From SAR324 cluster bacterium (GTDB lineage: Bacteria; SAR324; NAC60-12): a stretch of DNA of 64,000 nt. This document shows, piece after piece, positions 27,854 to 37,814 of this stretch (position 1 is its first letter; every line of letters begins with the position of its first letter). The stretch is from the NCBI GenBank assembly GCA_015232315.1, contig JADFZZ010000008.1:94484-158483 (forward strand), written 5' to 3'. The position numbers and the translations under genes were made by a program. The notes below the pieces were generated by a model, which did no database searches, had not been told where the DNA came from, and was given only the letters and a program-made list of their open reading frames with translations.

Positions 27854-30800
27854 ATTTTCCAACCGAATTTCAGTCGGATGCAGAAAGAATGATTTCAGCA
27901 CTTCTTCAAAATCCGTTTCACGGATACGGTTAAAATCTTCCCGGGTAACATAAAAATAATCCGCCACCTGATGACCAATGGTGGTGATCAGGGACTGCTG
28001 GATATGAATGCCGGCATTGTCAAACGCTCGTGCCATTTTATAATAGACCAGAGGCGCGTCTTCCAAAGTGATTTTGACACGCATGAAATCCATGTCCTCA
28101 CGCAGGTATTTCCCATTTACCTCCCGGACAATATAACTTTTCTGATCAGCCTCCAGAAACTCGAGGCGCAGTTTGGAATTGTAGATAAAATCAGAATTCA
28201 GTGTGATCAGTTGCGGGGGTTGCCCCTCCAGAATCCGTGCTTCCAGTTCTCTTGGAAAAATCAGATCATTGCTCCCCTGACTCGATACCTGAAAATAATA
28301 ACAGAAGCCAACGGTTCCGTCGGCCATAACCAACTGATTCATTTTACCGGATTCAATATTGATTCTTCTCGCACTGAGGGCATACGCAACCCGACTGTGA
28401 ATCTGTGGATAATCCCTGACATAAATCAACACACCGTTGATGCTTCCCCGGGCATTGGTCAAGACATTCACAATGATGGGTTTGTTCTTGAAATCCACAA
28501 AACTCAACATTTTATTGGCCAGCACATTCGGCGTTTCGCTCAGCAGAAACCGGTTGGGGAACGCCATGAAGAACCATTCAATCAAAGGCGTGAACGATTC
28601 GGTCAACTGGCGGATGGTTTCATCGGTCAGATACTGCCTGATGGTACGAATGAGTTTATCGGTGTATTCATCCGTGCCCTTGGCATCCAGCGAGCCTATT
28701 TTCAGATATTTCCACATGGAATGCAGATCGTTCTCAACACGCTGTAATTTTTGAAATTCACGACTGTTCACATTGGCCAGAGGTTGAAACAGCGTCACTT
28801 TCAAATCATTCTGCAGGCTGGCATTGATCAGCAGATCAATCCGGGTATCGGTTTCCAGATCCTGCTTTTTATTTCTGAGATAGAGCAGAATGGAGACCAT
28901 CGGATCATCCATGCCACCAGCTTTCATTTCAGAATAAACACGATACATTTCCTCAAAAAAGTTTCTGAGGCTTTTGGTATCTTTTGCCGTCGTATCACTC
29001 ACAGAACTGTAATCAGAAATATTGACCAGAAACAACAAAATCACCTGAATCAAATCACGGTTTGCCACCTCAAAAAAACGTTGAAGGGCCTGATCATAAT
29101 ACGCTGTGGTTTTGCTGAGTCGAACAACGGTCATGTGATGGGCAATCATGAGAGTGATCAGATTGAACAGTTGCTCATCGTCATAGCCCAGACGTTCCAG
29201 CGCATGAATCGCCAGGGATGTTCCGGAAATCTGATGTTTGGTTTTGGGCTCTATTTTTCCAACATCATGAAACAGCACACCCCATTTGAGAGCCAGAATG
29301 TGTTTGGGTTCCAGATAGTTGTATAATTCAGGATAGTTCTTTTTGAGATACATGAGTTCTTCCTGACAACGGTCCATTGCCTTCAGGGTGTGGACACAGA
29401 CAGGATATTGATGATACGTCAGATTCCTCAACAAAAACCGCATCTGGTTCCATTCAGGAATAAATCGGCCCAGCAGTGTATTGGCATGACCAAACCCGTC
29501 ATTGGGGTCACTGATCTCATGCATCACCCTGAGAGCTCTCGCGACATAGGGTGTCAGCATCAACTCGGTGAATTTTTCCCGGATCCGGCGACGATTCGAC
29601 TGAATGGCTTCGGTTGTCAGTTTTTGCAGCACATCGGACAATTCATCCTTGATTTCCGGCGACAGATCATAATCCGAATTTCCCAGATAAATGAACAAAT
29701 CCAGGATTGTGATTGGATTGTTGAAAATCAGTAATAAATGCACATGCGGCAACCCTTTGACCGCATGAATTTCTGTGACCAGTTTTTTCTGCAAATGCAC
29801 TTCCACCTGAAATGTGGAGAACGTTCTGACAATGGTGCGGTCCAGCAAACGATCCAGAATCAACTGCGAAAGACTTTGAATGTTATACACCGCTTTCAGA
29901 CGGAACCGGTCAAAATCATCCACACCGGGAAACCGTTTGCGTTTCAACAGGTATAATTTTTCCATATTGTCATTGATCGTGTTCTTCTGGATTTCCGAAT
30001 AAATCCCCACATCCTCGGCTTCCTTGTCAAAGTAGAACTCTTTTGCGCCACCGATAAAGTTCCTCAGATCATACACAAGCTCTATGGCCTGACATAACTT
30101 GTAGACTTGTTTTGGCGAAAGAATCCGTTTTTCAATCAGAAGGACCATCAAATCCGCTGTCTGATTCGGAAAAGATCCAAACGTAGCTGACGCGATCCAG
30201 AGTGGAATCTGTATGGAACGCAAACCGCCAAAATCTTCCTTGATATTCATTTCCGTCAGGGTTGGGTGTGTGTGATTTTTGTATTCTGACAATTTTTTCA
30301 GAACATAGGGTTCATAGGATAAAATCTGGTAGAATTTCTGTTTCAACAGTTCAAACAGGGCCTTGCTTCCAATCAAAACACGACTTTCCAGAATGGAGGG
30401 AATGGTGTGAATGTTTTCTTCTTCGGTGTATTGCCGCAGGTCATCCTCAATCTCAAAATACTGATGCGCAGTGTCGACGCTGGCACTCCTCAACAAATGT
30501 TCCGTACGAATGATCAACTGCTGAAGAATCACCTTTTCCCCTTCATTCAGGGAGGCGGTGTTGAGACAATACCCGACATCCCGGTCTGACGAAAAACTCA
30601 ATTCGCCCCGGCCGTAACCACCGCGGGCAAAGATCACCATGTTTTCCAGCACAAATTCGCGGTTGATCTTACATTTCTCAATCCAGGGCAATTTCTGGCT
30701 GAGTGACCTCAATGTTTTTTCGTGATTTTCAATATCCTGACTCAAATCGTTAAAAATCTGCTGATAATACTGCTTCATTTGCAGAATCTGTTTTTCAGAC

Positions 30801-31372
30801 GCGTCAGGATCATCAAATTGCAGTTGTTTGGCAATCGCCGCCCGTTTTTCTATTTTTTCAGGCAGGGTTTTTTCCTTGTATTGCTGATCCCGCAACATTT
30901 CATTGTACTGCAATCTGCGGAGGCAGGGCAACTCATACATGGCATATCCCAGCGCGACTTCGATGATGGCGTCCACCAGGCTGGTGTTGAGCGCAAGAAT
31001 TTCAAAGGAATTCCCTACACTCAGATTCAGAACCGCGATTTCCCTGGTTTGTCGCTGAAAATATGACGATACGCATTCAGAAAAAATATATTCCCGTTTT
31101 TCCATGTAATCGATATCTGTCAGATTCTCCAGATTCTCTTCCGCCAGAAAATCAACCAGTTGTTGCTGAATATCCCGGATATGCCTGTTTCTAAGTTCCC
31201 CCTGGTTCAGGGTATAAAATTGTCCCAGAAACGGATAGGTACCCACGGAAGAATATAAACGTTCCACAAAATTCCTTATAAGGGTTGAAGAAATACATAT
31301 TTTTTCGATAGTTGGGTTATAAAAGTTAAAAATAAAAATTCCAAGTCCGGAAAAATGGACTGATTTTAGCAT
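27848..31372 (-). CDS. GlnD-like protein: nucleotidyltransferase, HD and two ACT-like domains
   Basis: At 1174 residues it is about 300 longer than usual GlnD (PII uridylyltransferase/uridylyl-removing enzyme). Order: extra N-terminal region (about 1-245), nucleotidyltransferase with GGYGRGELSFSSDRDVGY (about 250), helical UTase domain, HD domain with LFHDVGKIEPKTKHQ (about 700) and AHHMT, then two ACT-like regions (about 970-1050 and 1080-1165). The metal-binding Asp pair (S-D-R-D) and the HD residues are present, so both adding and removing activities are possible. In GlnD these respond to glutamine and modify PII; no glnB or glnK lies nearby. The N-terminal extension is helical and unlike anything I recognise. 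No strong Shine-Dalgarno precedes the ATG. Confidence 0.8.
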   Translation of the reverse strand: MLKSVHFSGLGIFIFNFYNPTIEKICISSTLIRNFVERLYSSVGTYPFLGQFYTLNQGELRNRHIRDIQQQLVDFLAEENLENLTDIDYMEKREYIFSECVSSYFQRQTREIAVLNLSVGNSFEILALNTSLVDAIIEVALGYAMYELPCLRRLQYNEMLRDQQYKEKTLPEKIEKRAAIAKQLQFDDPDASEKQILQMKQYYQQIFNDLSQDIENHEKTLRSLSQKLPWIEKCKINREFVLENMVIFARGGYGRGELSFSSDRDVGYCLNTASLNEGEKVILQQLIIRTEHLLRSASVDTAHQYFEIEDDLRQYTEEENIHTIPSILESRVLIGSKALFELLKQKFYQILSYEPYVLKKLSEYKNHTHPTLTEMNIKEDFGGLRSIQIPLWIASATFGSFPNQTADLMVLLIEKRILSPKQVYKLCQAIELVYDLRNFIGGAKEFYFDKEAEDVGIYSEIQKNTINDNMEKLYLLKRKRFPGVDDFDRFRLKAVYNIQSLSQLILDRLLDRTIVRTFSTFQVEVHLQKKLVTEIHAVKGLPHVHLLLIFNNPITILDLFIYLGNSDYDLSPEIKDELSDVLQKLTTEAIQSNRRRIREKFTELMLTPYVARALRVMHEISDPNDGFGHANTLLGRFIPEWNQMRFLLRNLTYHQYPVCVHTLKAMDRCQEELMYLKKNYPELYNYLEPKHILALKWGVLFHDVGKIEPKTKHQISGTSLAIHALERLGYDDEQLFNLITLMIAHHMTVVRLSKTTAYYDQALQRFFEVANRDLIQVILLFLVNISDYSSVSDTTAKDTKSLRNFFEEMYRVYSEMKAGGMDDPMVSILLYLRNKKQDLETDTRIDLLINASLQNDLKVTLFQPLANVNSREFQKLQRVENDLHSMWKYLKIGSLDAKGTDEYTDKLIRTIRQYLTDETIRQLTESFTPLIEWFFMAFPNRFLLSETPNVLANKMLSFVDFKNKPIIVNVLTNARGSINGVLIYVRDYPQIHSRVAYALSARRINIESGKMNQLVMADGTVGFCYYFQVSSQGSNDLIFPRELEARILEGQPPQLITLNSDFIYNSKLRLEFLEADQKSYIVREVNGKYLREDMDFMRVKITLEDAPLVYYKMARAFDNAGIHIQQSLITTIGHQVADYFYVTREDFNRIRETDFEEVLKSFFLHPTEIRLENL

Positions 31373-31458
31373 ATGAGGCTTTGAAGCAAATTACCGGGGC
31401 TGAATGCCTTGCAAAACCACTGATTTAAAGACCTAAGTCACAACGGAAGGAATCCTGT

Positions 31459-32961
31459 ATGGGTGATGAGGATTTAGAATTTAATTTTGACGACCTGGAT
31501 CTCGGCGACGACAGCGATACATCTATCGGGGATTCGGACCTGGATCTGGATTTTGATTTTGACGCTGAAACACCTGCGAAACCTGAACCGCCGAAAACAC
31601 TGGCGGCCAAAGCCGCCGCAGTAAAGTCAAAAGCTCCCGAGCCTCCTCCAGAGGATGAAATTGACCTGGATCTGGATAATCTCGATCTGGATAATCTGGA
31701 TTTCGGCGATGAAACAGGCACAAGTGAAGACACTTTTGCGGAACCTGAGGACAATGCTGATACAGAAATGGATCTGGATATGTCCGATCTGGATCTTGAC
31801 AGCTTTGATTCAGACACAACCGAAACCATGATGGAAGGTGAGGATGACCTTGCGGAAGAAACTTCTGCTGACGACCTCTTTGACGGAGACACTGGAGATT
31901 CAGAAGAGGAGCTTTCTCTGGATGACCTGGATTTCGAAGACTCAGCACAGGAAGAAACGCTGAGTGCCGATGACGACATGGGACTGGATGACAATCTGGA
32001 CTTTCCTGAAGAAACCGGGTCAGAGGATACCGATGATGACATGGGACTGGATGACAGTATCTTTGATGAAGATTCGGCAGAATCCACAGAAATGGCCCTT
32101 GATGATGTTCAGGAGGAAGACACTTCAGGCGATGAAAGTTTGTTTGATGTGGATGGCAGTGTGGATGAACTGGACCAGGATCTTGGCCTTGAAACAGAAA
32201 TTATTGGTGATCAGCAGGATTCCATGGAAGATGATCTCATGATGGAAGAACCTGAACTGGATGAAAATTTATTGGAGGTGGAACCTCCGGAAGAACCTAT
32301 GGACGCACTGGAATTGTCGGACGAAATGGATATGGAGGATTCAATGAATACTGAGAGTGCTCTGTTGCTGGATGATGATCTGGGTATGCCCTCTGAAGAT
32401 GACCTGCTCCTGGATGATGATCTGGGCGACATGTCTGATTCTCCTGAAACAGATTTGATGTTGGAAGACGATAGTGCTGAAGAGAATCTGACCTTTGAAG
32501 AGGAGGAACCACCACCCCCTCCGCCACCACCGCCAATAAAAAAACAGGCACCGTTGCCACCGCCACGGCCAACAGAAGACATGGACGAACTCATTGGGCA
32601 ACAACCTATTGAAATTCCGCTGGAGCAAAAAAAACCGGTAGCCACAGGAAAACCGTCAACTCAATGGGATGAAAAACCTGAACCACGAAAAGCGTCTGAA
32701 CAAGAACCGAAACCTGTCAAAGGACTCGGTGCGAAACTTCTGCTGGATGTGAATCATGAACTCATAGTCGAAGTTGGAAGAACCCAGCTCACCGGAGTTG
32801 AGATCACTGAAATCACTTATGGCAGTGTTGTGGAACTGGACAAAATAGCAGGTGATCCCGTGGATTTGATTCTTGACGGAAAGATTGTCGCTCATGGAGA
32901 AATGGTGCTCATCAACAAAGAAAAACTTGGCGTTCGTATCATAGGGATCAATCAGGATTGA
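31459..32961 (+). CDS. FliN-like motor switch protein with ~400-residue acidic N-terminal domain
   Basis: The last 75 residues are a SpoA/FliN domain (LLLDVNHELIVEVGRTQLTG, then VDLILDGKIVAHGEMVLI and LGVRI), which builds the base of the flagellar C-ring or its type III secretion counterpart. Before this stand about 400 residues made almost entirely of Asp, Glu, Leu, Ser, Met and Phe, with recurring DLDLDNLD, DDDMGLDD and LLLDDDLG units, then a run of nine Pro and a basic Pro-rich linker. Ordinary FliN is about 80-140 residues. The acidic part is predicted disordered. GGAAGGA lies upstream of the ATG. The FliM-like gene starts one base after its stop. Confidence 0.82.
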   Translation: MGDEDLEFNFDDLDLGDDSDTSIGDSDLDLDFDFDAETPAKPEPPKTLAAKAAAVKSKAPEPPPEDEIDLDLDNLDLDNLDFGDETGTSEDTFAEPEDNADTEMDLDMSDLDLDSFDSDTTETMMEGEDDLAEETSADDLFDGDTGDSEEELSLDDLDFEDSAQEETLSADDDMGLDDNLDFPEETGSEDTDDDMGLDDSIFDEDSAESTEMALDDVQEEDTSGDESLFDVDGSVDELDQDLGLETEIIGDQQDSMEDDLMMEEPELDENLLEVEPPEEPMDALELSDEMDMEDSMNTESALLLDDDLGMPSEDDLLLDDDLGDMSDSPETDLMLEDDSAEENLTFEEEEPPPPPPPPPIKKQAPLPPPRPTEDMDELIGQQPIEIPLEQKKPVATGKPSTQWDEKPEPRKASEQEPKPVKGLGAKLLLDVNHELIVEVGRTQLTGVEITEITYGSVVELDKIAGDPVDLILDGKIVAHGEMVLINKEKLGVRIIGINQD

Positions 32962-32962
32962 T

Positions 32963-33922
32963 ATGTCTCACAAAATTGAAGAGGTTGAAGCTTACAGTCT
33001 GATCACATCCCACATAAAAACCGGAAGGTTTCAATGGCTGGATGTTGTCATGCAACGCTGGGCCGCACTGTTGGAAACCACACTGTTTGACGCACTGGGA
33101 GTGCTGGTGGAAGTGACCACAGAACCTGTGGAATGGAAACCTTTCGGGGAATTTTTTCAGGGACTGAAAGTTCAGCAGCCTATTTATATTTTTGATACCG
33201 ATTATCATGGCACCGGCCTGATGCTGGTGAACAACAAGTTCGCTCACGCATGCCTGGCGGATCAGCCTAACCGTTTATTGCGGGATTTCCCAACCACCCT
33301 GCCAGAACTCACACCAACCACCCAGACCATACTTCAGGAACGGTTGATGCGTGTCTTGCAGGACTTTGAAAAAAGCTGGTCCGGTATTTCCGACATCACC
33401 ATAAAACTCAAAAAAGTCACCACACATCCATTCCGGGCCAAGGTCATGCGTCCCTTTGAAAAATGTGTCATTGCACGACAAATGTTGCGAACACACGGCT
33501 TCACGGCTGATGTGGTGCTGTGCTTCCCCTATTATTCACTGGATCAGATACTTCAGAAACTGGATAATCGTAAAGTGCTTCCTCCAGAAACACTGGATCA
33601 TTATTATTCAGAAATTGAAGAACATTTCAGCAATCTGATGCTTGAACTGGAATATGATGTGAAAGCCGAGTTAGGCTCTGTCGTCTGGGGGCCACAACAT
33701 AAAAAAATTTCCATTGAAGTAGGAGATATACTGCCCATTCAATCCAAAGTTGGCAATGAACTGACTCTGCGAATCAATGGCATGCCGATGATGACAGGTG
33801 TTCTGGGAGAAACGGAAGACCATTATGCCGTACAAATCACGGGTGACTACGAAGAAAAGAAAGCCGCTTATCGTAAAAGAACCCGTGTTTTCAAGTCCTT
33901 CACACTTCCATCTGTCAAATAG
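32963..33922 (+). CDS. FliM-like motor switch protein lacking the CheY-binding N-terminal motif
   Basis: A 319-residue protein with the FliM plan: a middle CheC-like domain (about 10-220) and a C-terminal SpoA domain (about 235-310; ISIEVGDILPIQSKVGNELTLRINGMP). Standard FliM begins with a short LSQxEIDALL-type peptide that binds CheY-P and switches rotation; here the N-terminus is MSHKIEEVEAYSLITSH and starts directly in the fold. With the neighbouring FliN-like gene it forms a pair in the order fliN-fliM, opposite to the common order. The AGGA ribosome-binding site lies within the fliN-like 3' end, so translation is likely coupled. Confidence 0.78.
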   Translation: MSHKIEEVEAYSLITSHIKTGRFQWLDVVMQRWAALLETTLFDALGVLVEVTTEPVEWKPFGEFFQGLKVQQPIYIFDTDYHGTGLMLVNNKFAHACLADQPNRLLRDFPTTLPELTPTTQTILQERLMRVLQDFEKSWSGISDITIKLKKVTTHPFRAKVMRPFEKCVIARQMLRTHGFTADVVLCFPYYSLDQILQKLDNRKVLPPETLDHYYSEIEEHFSNLMLELEYDVKAELGSVVWGPQHKKISIEVGDILPIQSKVGNELTLRINGMPMMTGVLGETEDHYAVQITGDYEEKKAAYRKRTRVFKSFTLPSVK

Positions 33923-33928
33923 TTGATG

Positions 33929-33937
33929 CCCCCCCCC
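33929..33937. repeat. C9 homopolymer between fliM-like gene and chemoreceptor
   Basis: Nine consecutive C bases begin seven bases after the fliM-like stop. G/C tracts of this length can slip during replication. It lies outside coding sequence and about 165 bases before the chemoreceptor start, so any effect would be on transcription or mRNA. Confidence 0.6.
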
Positions 33938-34021
33938 TAAACATCTGGCCCACAGCGATCATTATTTGCTTTGAACTCTTTATTTTTTGCTGACAAACGA
34001 CTATATACTCACAATGGTTAA

Positions 34022-34036
34022 CAAGTGGAACACTTG
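34022..34036. promoter_or_regulatory. Inverted repeat just past a -10-like box, upstream of the chemoreceptor
   Basis: CAAGTG-GAA-CACTTG is a perfect 6-bp inverted repeat. It starts 13 bases after a TATACT hexamer (34004-34009) that could be the -10 of the chemoreceptor promoter. The -35 region is weak. The position fits an operator or a short 5' mRNA hairpin. Confidence 0.4.
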
Positions 34037-34101
34037 ATGTTGAACCCGTTTCAAGGATACACACGATCCTCATTGCAATCAAAAATATCACAAAAGGATT
34101 T

Positions 34102-36489
34102 ATGCAAATCAAATTGAACCTGAAAAATTCATTAATACTGGGTTTGTCGCTCATTGTCATCGGCTTAATCTGGGGCACCCTTCTGACCAGAAATATTTTG
34201 TCAGAGGTGGGTCATGACGCGGAGGAACTGGAAACCAATATGAAACTCATGCTGAATGCCAGCGCCATGGTTGAATCAACCATCCAGGTACAACAATGGT
34301 TGACAGATGTTTCTCTCACGCTGGATGCGGAAGGCTTCAAGGATGCTGAGGCCGCCCGACAAAACTTCCTGGAAAACCTGACCGGTAGCCGGTCTTTTTT
34401 CGAAAAAAACAACGATAAGCAGGCCCTGGCTGAAATAGATTTGATGGAAGAACGCATGCAGTCTTATTTCAAAACCGGAACCAAAATGGCCCAAACTTAT
34501 ATGAAACAGGGACGAGAAGCGGGAAATCTCATCATGGAGGATTTTGACAAGACTGCGGAAGATCTCAACAATACCGTCAAAGCTTTCCAGAAAAAATACA
34601 TTGAGCAATCAACGCTTGTGCTTGAACAACTCTACAACGACACACAGAAAGCACAGACCAAAACCACTGTCATCAACGTGATTATCCTCGCACTGAGTTT
34701 ACTCGGCGGCTTCGGACTTTATTTGAAAGTGCTCATGCCTATTTTAATGTTGAGAGAGCGCATGGCGGATATCGCTGAAGGTGAAGGCGACCTGACACGC
34801 AGTATTGATATTAAATCCCATGATGAAATTGGTGATACCGCACACTGGTTCAATTTATTCCTGATGAAAATCCAGAAAGTTGTGCGTCTTATTGCCGAAA
34901 CAATCCAACGACTCGTGGCAACCACGTCCACATTGACCCAAATCTCTGAGCAGATGTCCTTGAATCTTCAGAATGTTGACCGACAGACCACGCTCCTGGC
35001 AGGGTTGTCAGAAAATATCAACGGAAACATGATGACCGTCGCCTCCGCAACCGAACAATCCGCGGCCAATGTCAGGGTGGTGTCACAATCCATGGATCGA
35101 CTTGGCGAAAGTGTTAAACAGGTTGCGGTATCTTCCGAAGAGGCTGATCGAAATATGGAAGACATCAAAACCAGCACAGATCAGACAGCCATTGACCTGG
35201 ATAATCTCAAAGGTGCCGCAGAACAAATGTCTGGCGAATTATCTCATATCCGCAACAAAACGCAGGAAGCCATGATGATTTCGGAACGTGCCCATGAAAA
35301 CGCACAGTCCACCTTGAAAACCATGGAAACGTTGGGACATACCGCCAGAAAAATTGACAAGGTTGTTAAACTGATTGACAGCATTGCGTCCCAAACCAAC
35401 ATGCTGGCACTGAATGCCACGATTGAAGCCGCAAGCGCCGGAGAAGCAGGCAAAGGATTCTCTGTGGTCGCCGCTGAAGTCAAGGCACTCGCACATCAAA
35501 CCGCAGATGCCAATCAAGGCATTGGTCAACAAATTGACGAAATTCAAAAATACGCGCTGACAGCACTGGAGAACACCAAAGGGATCAATGAAGTGCTATC
35601 AGGCCTGATGCAGATCAGCCAGACCATTGACCAGTCAGTTGACTCCCAGACAGCATCCGCAACACAGATCTCTCAGGTCATTTCGACGATTTCACAGTCA
35701 GGAACCCGGATTGCCATGAATGTTCAGGAAGCTTCCAATGAATTAAAATCTATCAGCAAACGAGCGCTGGAAGTGATGCAGGAAACCAAGGAATGCAACA
35801 CAGCCCTGAACGAAGTGGCCATCGGGGCACGTGACCTGGCTTCGTCCAATGCCATCATTTCGGATAGCCTCAAAAAAATGAATCAGAACATTCGTCTTGG
35901 AAGAGAAGCCGTAGAACAACTGGCGCCTGTGGCTCAGCAAAGCATGGAGAGTGTTTCATCCCTGATTGGCGTCGCCACCAATCTGCAGGAGTTGGTGAAT
36001 GCGTTCAAATGGAATGCGGAGTCGTCAACGATGGATGTTTCGCATCTGCTCCCGGAAAAACACACACCTGTCACCTCAGAAAAATTTGTCCATTGGGATG
36101 ACGTGTTTAAAACAGGCCTCGCTGAAGCCGATCGTCAGCATCAATTGCTGTTCGATATCGTCAACCAGATCAGGAACGGTGCCGAAAATGGCATAGACAG
36201 GGAAAGTCTTGGCAGTCTGATTGGAGGCCTGATTGATTACACAAAATTCCATTTTAAATTTGAAGAAGATCTCCTGAAAAAACAGGGCTATCCGGAATAT
36301 GACAACCATAAACGTATTCACGATGGCTTTGCCAGAAAAGCACTGGAATACCAGCAACGATTTGAACGCGAACAAGCTGAAACCCTGTGTATTGAACTCA
36401 CCAACCTGCTCAAGGACTGGCTGATCAACCATATCATGAAGGAAGACACCAAATATGGAACTTTTCTGAACTCAAAAGGGATTCGCTAA
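34102..36489 (+). CDS. Methyl-accepting chemotaxis protein with C-terminal hemerythrin
   Basis: A 795-residue chemoreceptor. Order: TM1 (about 10-30), periplasmic helical sensor (30-190), TM2 (192-212), HAMP (to about 265), signalling domain with hairpin tip near [20 protein letters not shown] (about 430-450), and a bacteriohemerythrin domain (about 665-790). The oxygen-binding diiron set is present: HQLL after [18 protein letters not shown], and [11 protein letters not shown]. DcrH of Desulfovibrio is the known model of this design, an oxygen or redox taxis sensor. AAAGGA stands well placed before the ATG. It follows the FliN/FliM pair. Confidence 0.93.
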   Translation: MQIKLNLKNSLILGLSLIVIGLIWGTLLTRNILSEVGHDAEELETNMKLMLNASAMVESTIQVQQWLTDVSLTLDAEGFKDAEAARQNFLENLTGSRSFFEKNNDKQALAEIDLMEERMQSYFKTGTKMAQTYMKQGREAGNLIMEDFDKTAEDLNNTVKAFQKKYIEQSTLVLEQLYNDTQKAQTKTTVINVIILALSLLGGFGLYLKVLMPILMLRERMADIAEGEGDLTRSIDIKSHDEIGDTAHWFNLFLMKIQKVVRLIAETIQRLVATTSTLTQISEQMSLNLQNVDRQTTLLAGLSENINGNMMTVASATEQSAANVRVVSQSMDRLGESVKQVAVSSEEADRNMEDIKTSTDQTAIDLDNLKGAAEQMSGELSHIRNKTQEAMMISERAHENAQSTLKTMETLGHTARKIDKVVKLIDSIASQTNMLALNATIEAASAGEAGKGFSVVAAEVKALAHQTADANQGIGQQIDEIQKYALTALENTKGINEVLSGLMQISQTIDQSVDSQTASATQISQVISTISQSGTRIAMNVQEASNELKSISKRALEVMQETKECNTALNEVAIGARDLASSNAIISDSLKKMNQNIRLGREAVEQLAPVAQQSMESVSSLIGVATNLQELVNAFKWNAESSTMDVSHLLPEKHTPVTSEKFVHWDDVFKTGLAEADRQHQLLFDIVNQIRNGAENGIDRESLGSLIGGLIDYTKFHFKFEEDLLKKQGYPEYDNHKRIHDGFARKALEYQQRFEREQAETLCIELTNLLKDWLINHIMKEDTKYGTFLNSKGIR

Positions 36490-36491
36490 AA

Positions 36492-37628
36492 CTATTCCCC
36501 GTTGTCGCCAACATAAACACGGGGGATACGTTCATTCAATCTGGTAAAAATTTCATAGGGAATGGTATCGCTCTGCACAGCGATCTGTTCCACTGAAATG
36601 TGTTCATCCCCCTGTGTCCCGATTAGCACCACTTCATCTTCATTCCAGGCAGAATTCCAGCCAATATCCACCATGAACTGATCCATACAAACCCGGCCAA
36701 TGATCGGATATCGCTGTCCCCGGATCAACACATGTCCTTTACTGGACAAGGCACGTGGATAACCATCACCATAACCAATCGGAACGGTCACAACCCTTGT
36801 CATTTTTTCCGACGTCCAGGTGGCGCCATAACTCACGGAGGCCCCCGGAGGAATCACCTTGAAATACACGACTTGCGATTTCAGGGTGAGCACAGGACGC
36901 AAGCCCAGCACATCGTGCGACGCAGGATCAGGCAACGAGCCATAAAGTATAATTCCCGGACGCACCATATCCAGATGCGATTCCTTGAAGTGCAGAATCC
37001 CACCTGAATTTGCCAGGTGGCGCAACGGCATGGGTTCTCCCAGTTTTTCCAGGTGGCTGGTGATTTCCTGAAACCGTTCCATCTGAAGTTTTGTCATTGG
37101 AGACGCTGGATCATCCGCACAGGCCAAATGAGAAAATACGCCCTTGAAATGACAGTGCCTTGATTTTAACGCCGCTTCCAGCAAGGGTTTCGCATGATAG
37201 CTATGCACACCAATTCGTTCCATGCCGGTATCGACCTTGACATGAATCACCGCCTGCTTCTGTTTCCGTTCGCAGGCTTCTTCCACCTGTTTGAGTTTAT
37301 CCAGGGAAGACACATTGATTTCCAGATCAAAATCGAGAAAATAATCCACCTGCTTGTGGCACATGCCCCCAAGCACCAGAATCGGACACCGGATTCCGGC
37401 CTGACGCAGTGCGATGCCTTCTTCAAGAAACGCCACCCCCAGTGCGTCAACTCCGCATTTATCCAGAAAATGGGCCACCGGAATCAGACCATGACCATAG
37501 GCATTGGCTTTGACAATGGCCATCACTTTCGTGTTGACGTGCTGACGGATTTTCAAAAAATTATGTTTAAGATGATCCAGATTGATTTCGGCCACAGTAG
37601 GTCGTTGAATAGCGCTGAACATGGTCAT
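36492..37628 (-). CDS. alr: Alanine racemase
   Basis: A 378-residue PLP enzyme that makes D-alanine for peptidoglycan. The PLP lysine lies in MAIVKANAYGHG near residue 35, and the second base Tyr in VSYGATW near residue 265; GVAFLEEGIALRQ and VCMDQFMVDIG are other family blocks. The frame opens at 37679, but the ATG at 37628 has AGGAAA 8 bases upstream and gives a normal length. It is convergent with the chemoreceptor, whose stop is two bases away, and lies downstream of an unknown gene and a palindromic repeat. Confidence 0.95.
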   Translation of the reverse strand: MTMFSAIQRPTVAEINLDHLKHNFLKIRQHVNTKVMAIVKANAYGHGLIPVAHFLDKCGVDALGVAFLEEGIALRQAGIRCPILVLGGMCHKQVDYFLDFDLEINVSSLDKLKQVEEACERKQKQAVIHVKVDTGMERIGVHSYHAKPLLEAALKSRHCHFKGVFSHLACADDPASPMTKLQMERFQEITSHLEKLGEPMPLRHLANSGGILHFKESHLDMVRPGIILYGSLPDPASHDVLGLRPVLTLKSQVVYFKVIPPGASVSYGATWTSEKMTRVVTVPIGYGDGYPRALSSKGHVLIRGQRYPIIGRVCMDQFMVDIGWNSAWNEDEVVLIGTQGDEHISVEQIAVQSDTIPYEIFTRLNERIPRVYVGDNGE

Positions 37629-37672
37629 AACAATTTTCCTCACATTATTTAGTATGGTGTGATTTTCTGTTT

Positions 37673-37755
37673 TTGTCATTCCGTGCTTGACACGGAATCC
37701 AGGGGCGCAAGACGATGTGTGGCTACTGGATACCGGATCAAGTCCGGCATGACAA
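37673..37755. repeat. MITE-like composite palindromic intergenic repeat
   Basis: About 83 bases with inverted ends (TTGTCAT ... ATGACAA). Inside are two smaller hairpins, CCGTGCTTGACACGG (37681-37695) and CCGGATCAAGTCCGG (37733-37747), each followed or preceded by a copy of the GGAATCCAG / CTGGATACC pair. Elements of this design are scattered in many proteobacterial genomes as non-autonomous mobile repeats. It lies just upstream of the alr start on the upstream side of its promoter region. Confidence 0.7.
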
Positions 37756-37814
37756 GTAGCTGAAATGACAATTCATATCATGATAAACCAACGCCCAAGC
37801 GTCTCTACTGAAAT

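Noticed and set aside
32211..32645. Long Ser/Gly-rich antisense frames across the acidic FliN gene (also 31425-32087)
   Set aside because: They are mirror images of the Asp/Glu-rich codons on the plus strand, with no ribosome-binding site, and overlap a gene with a clear SpoA domain.
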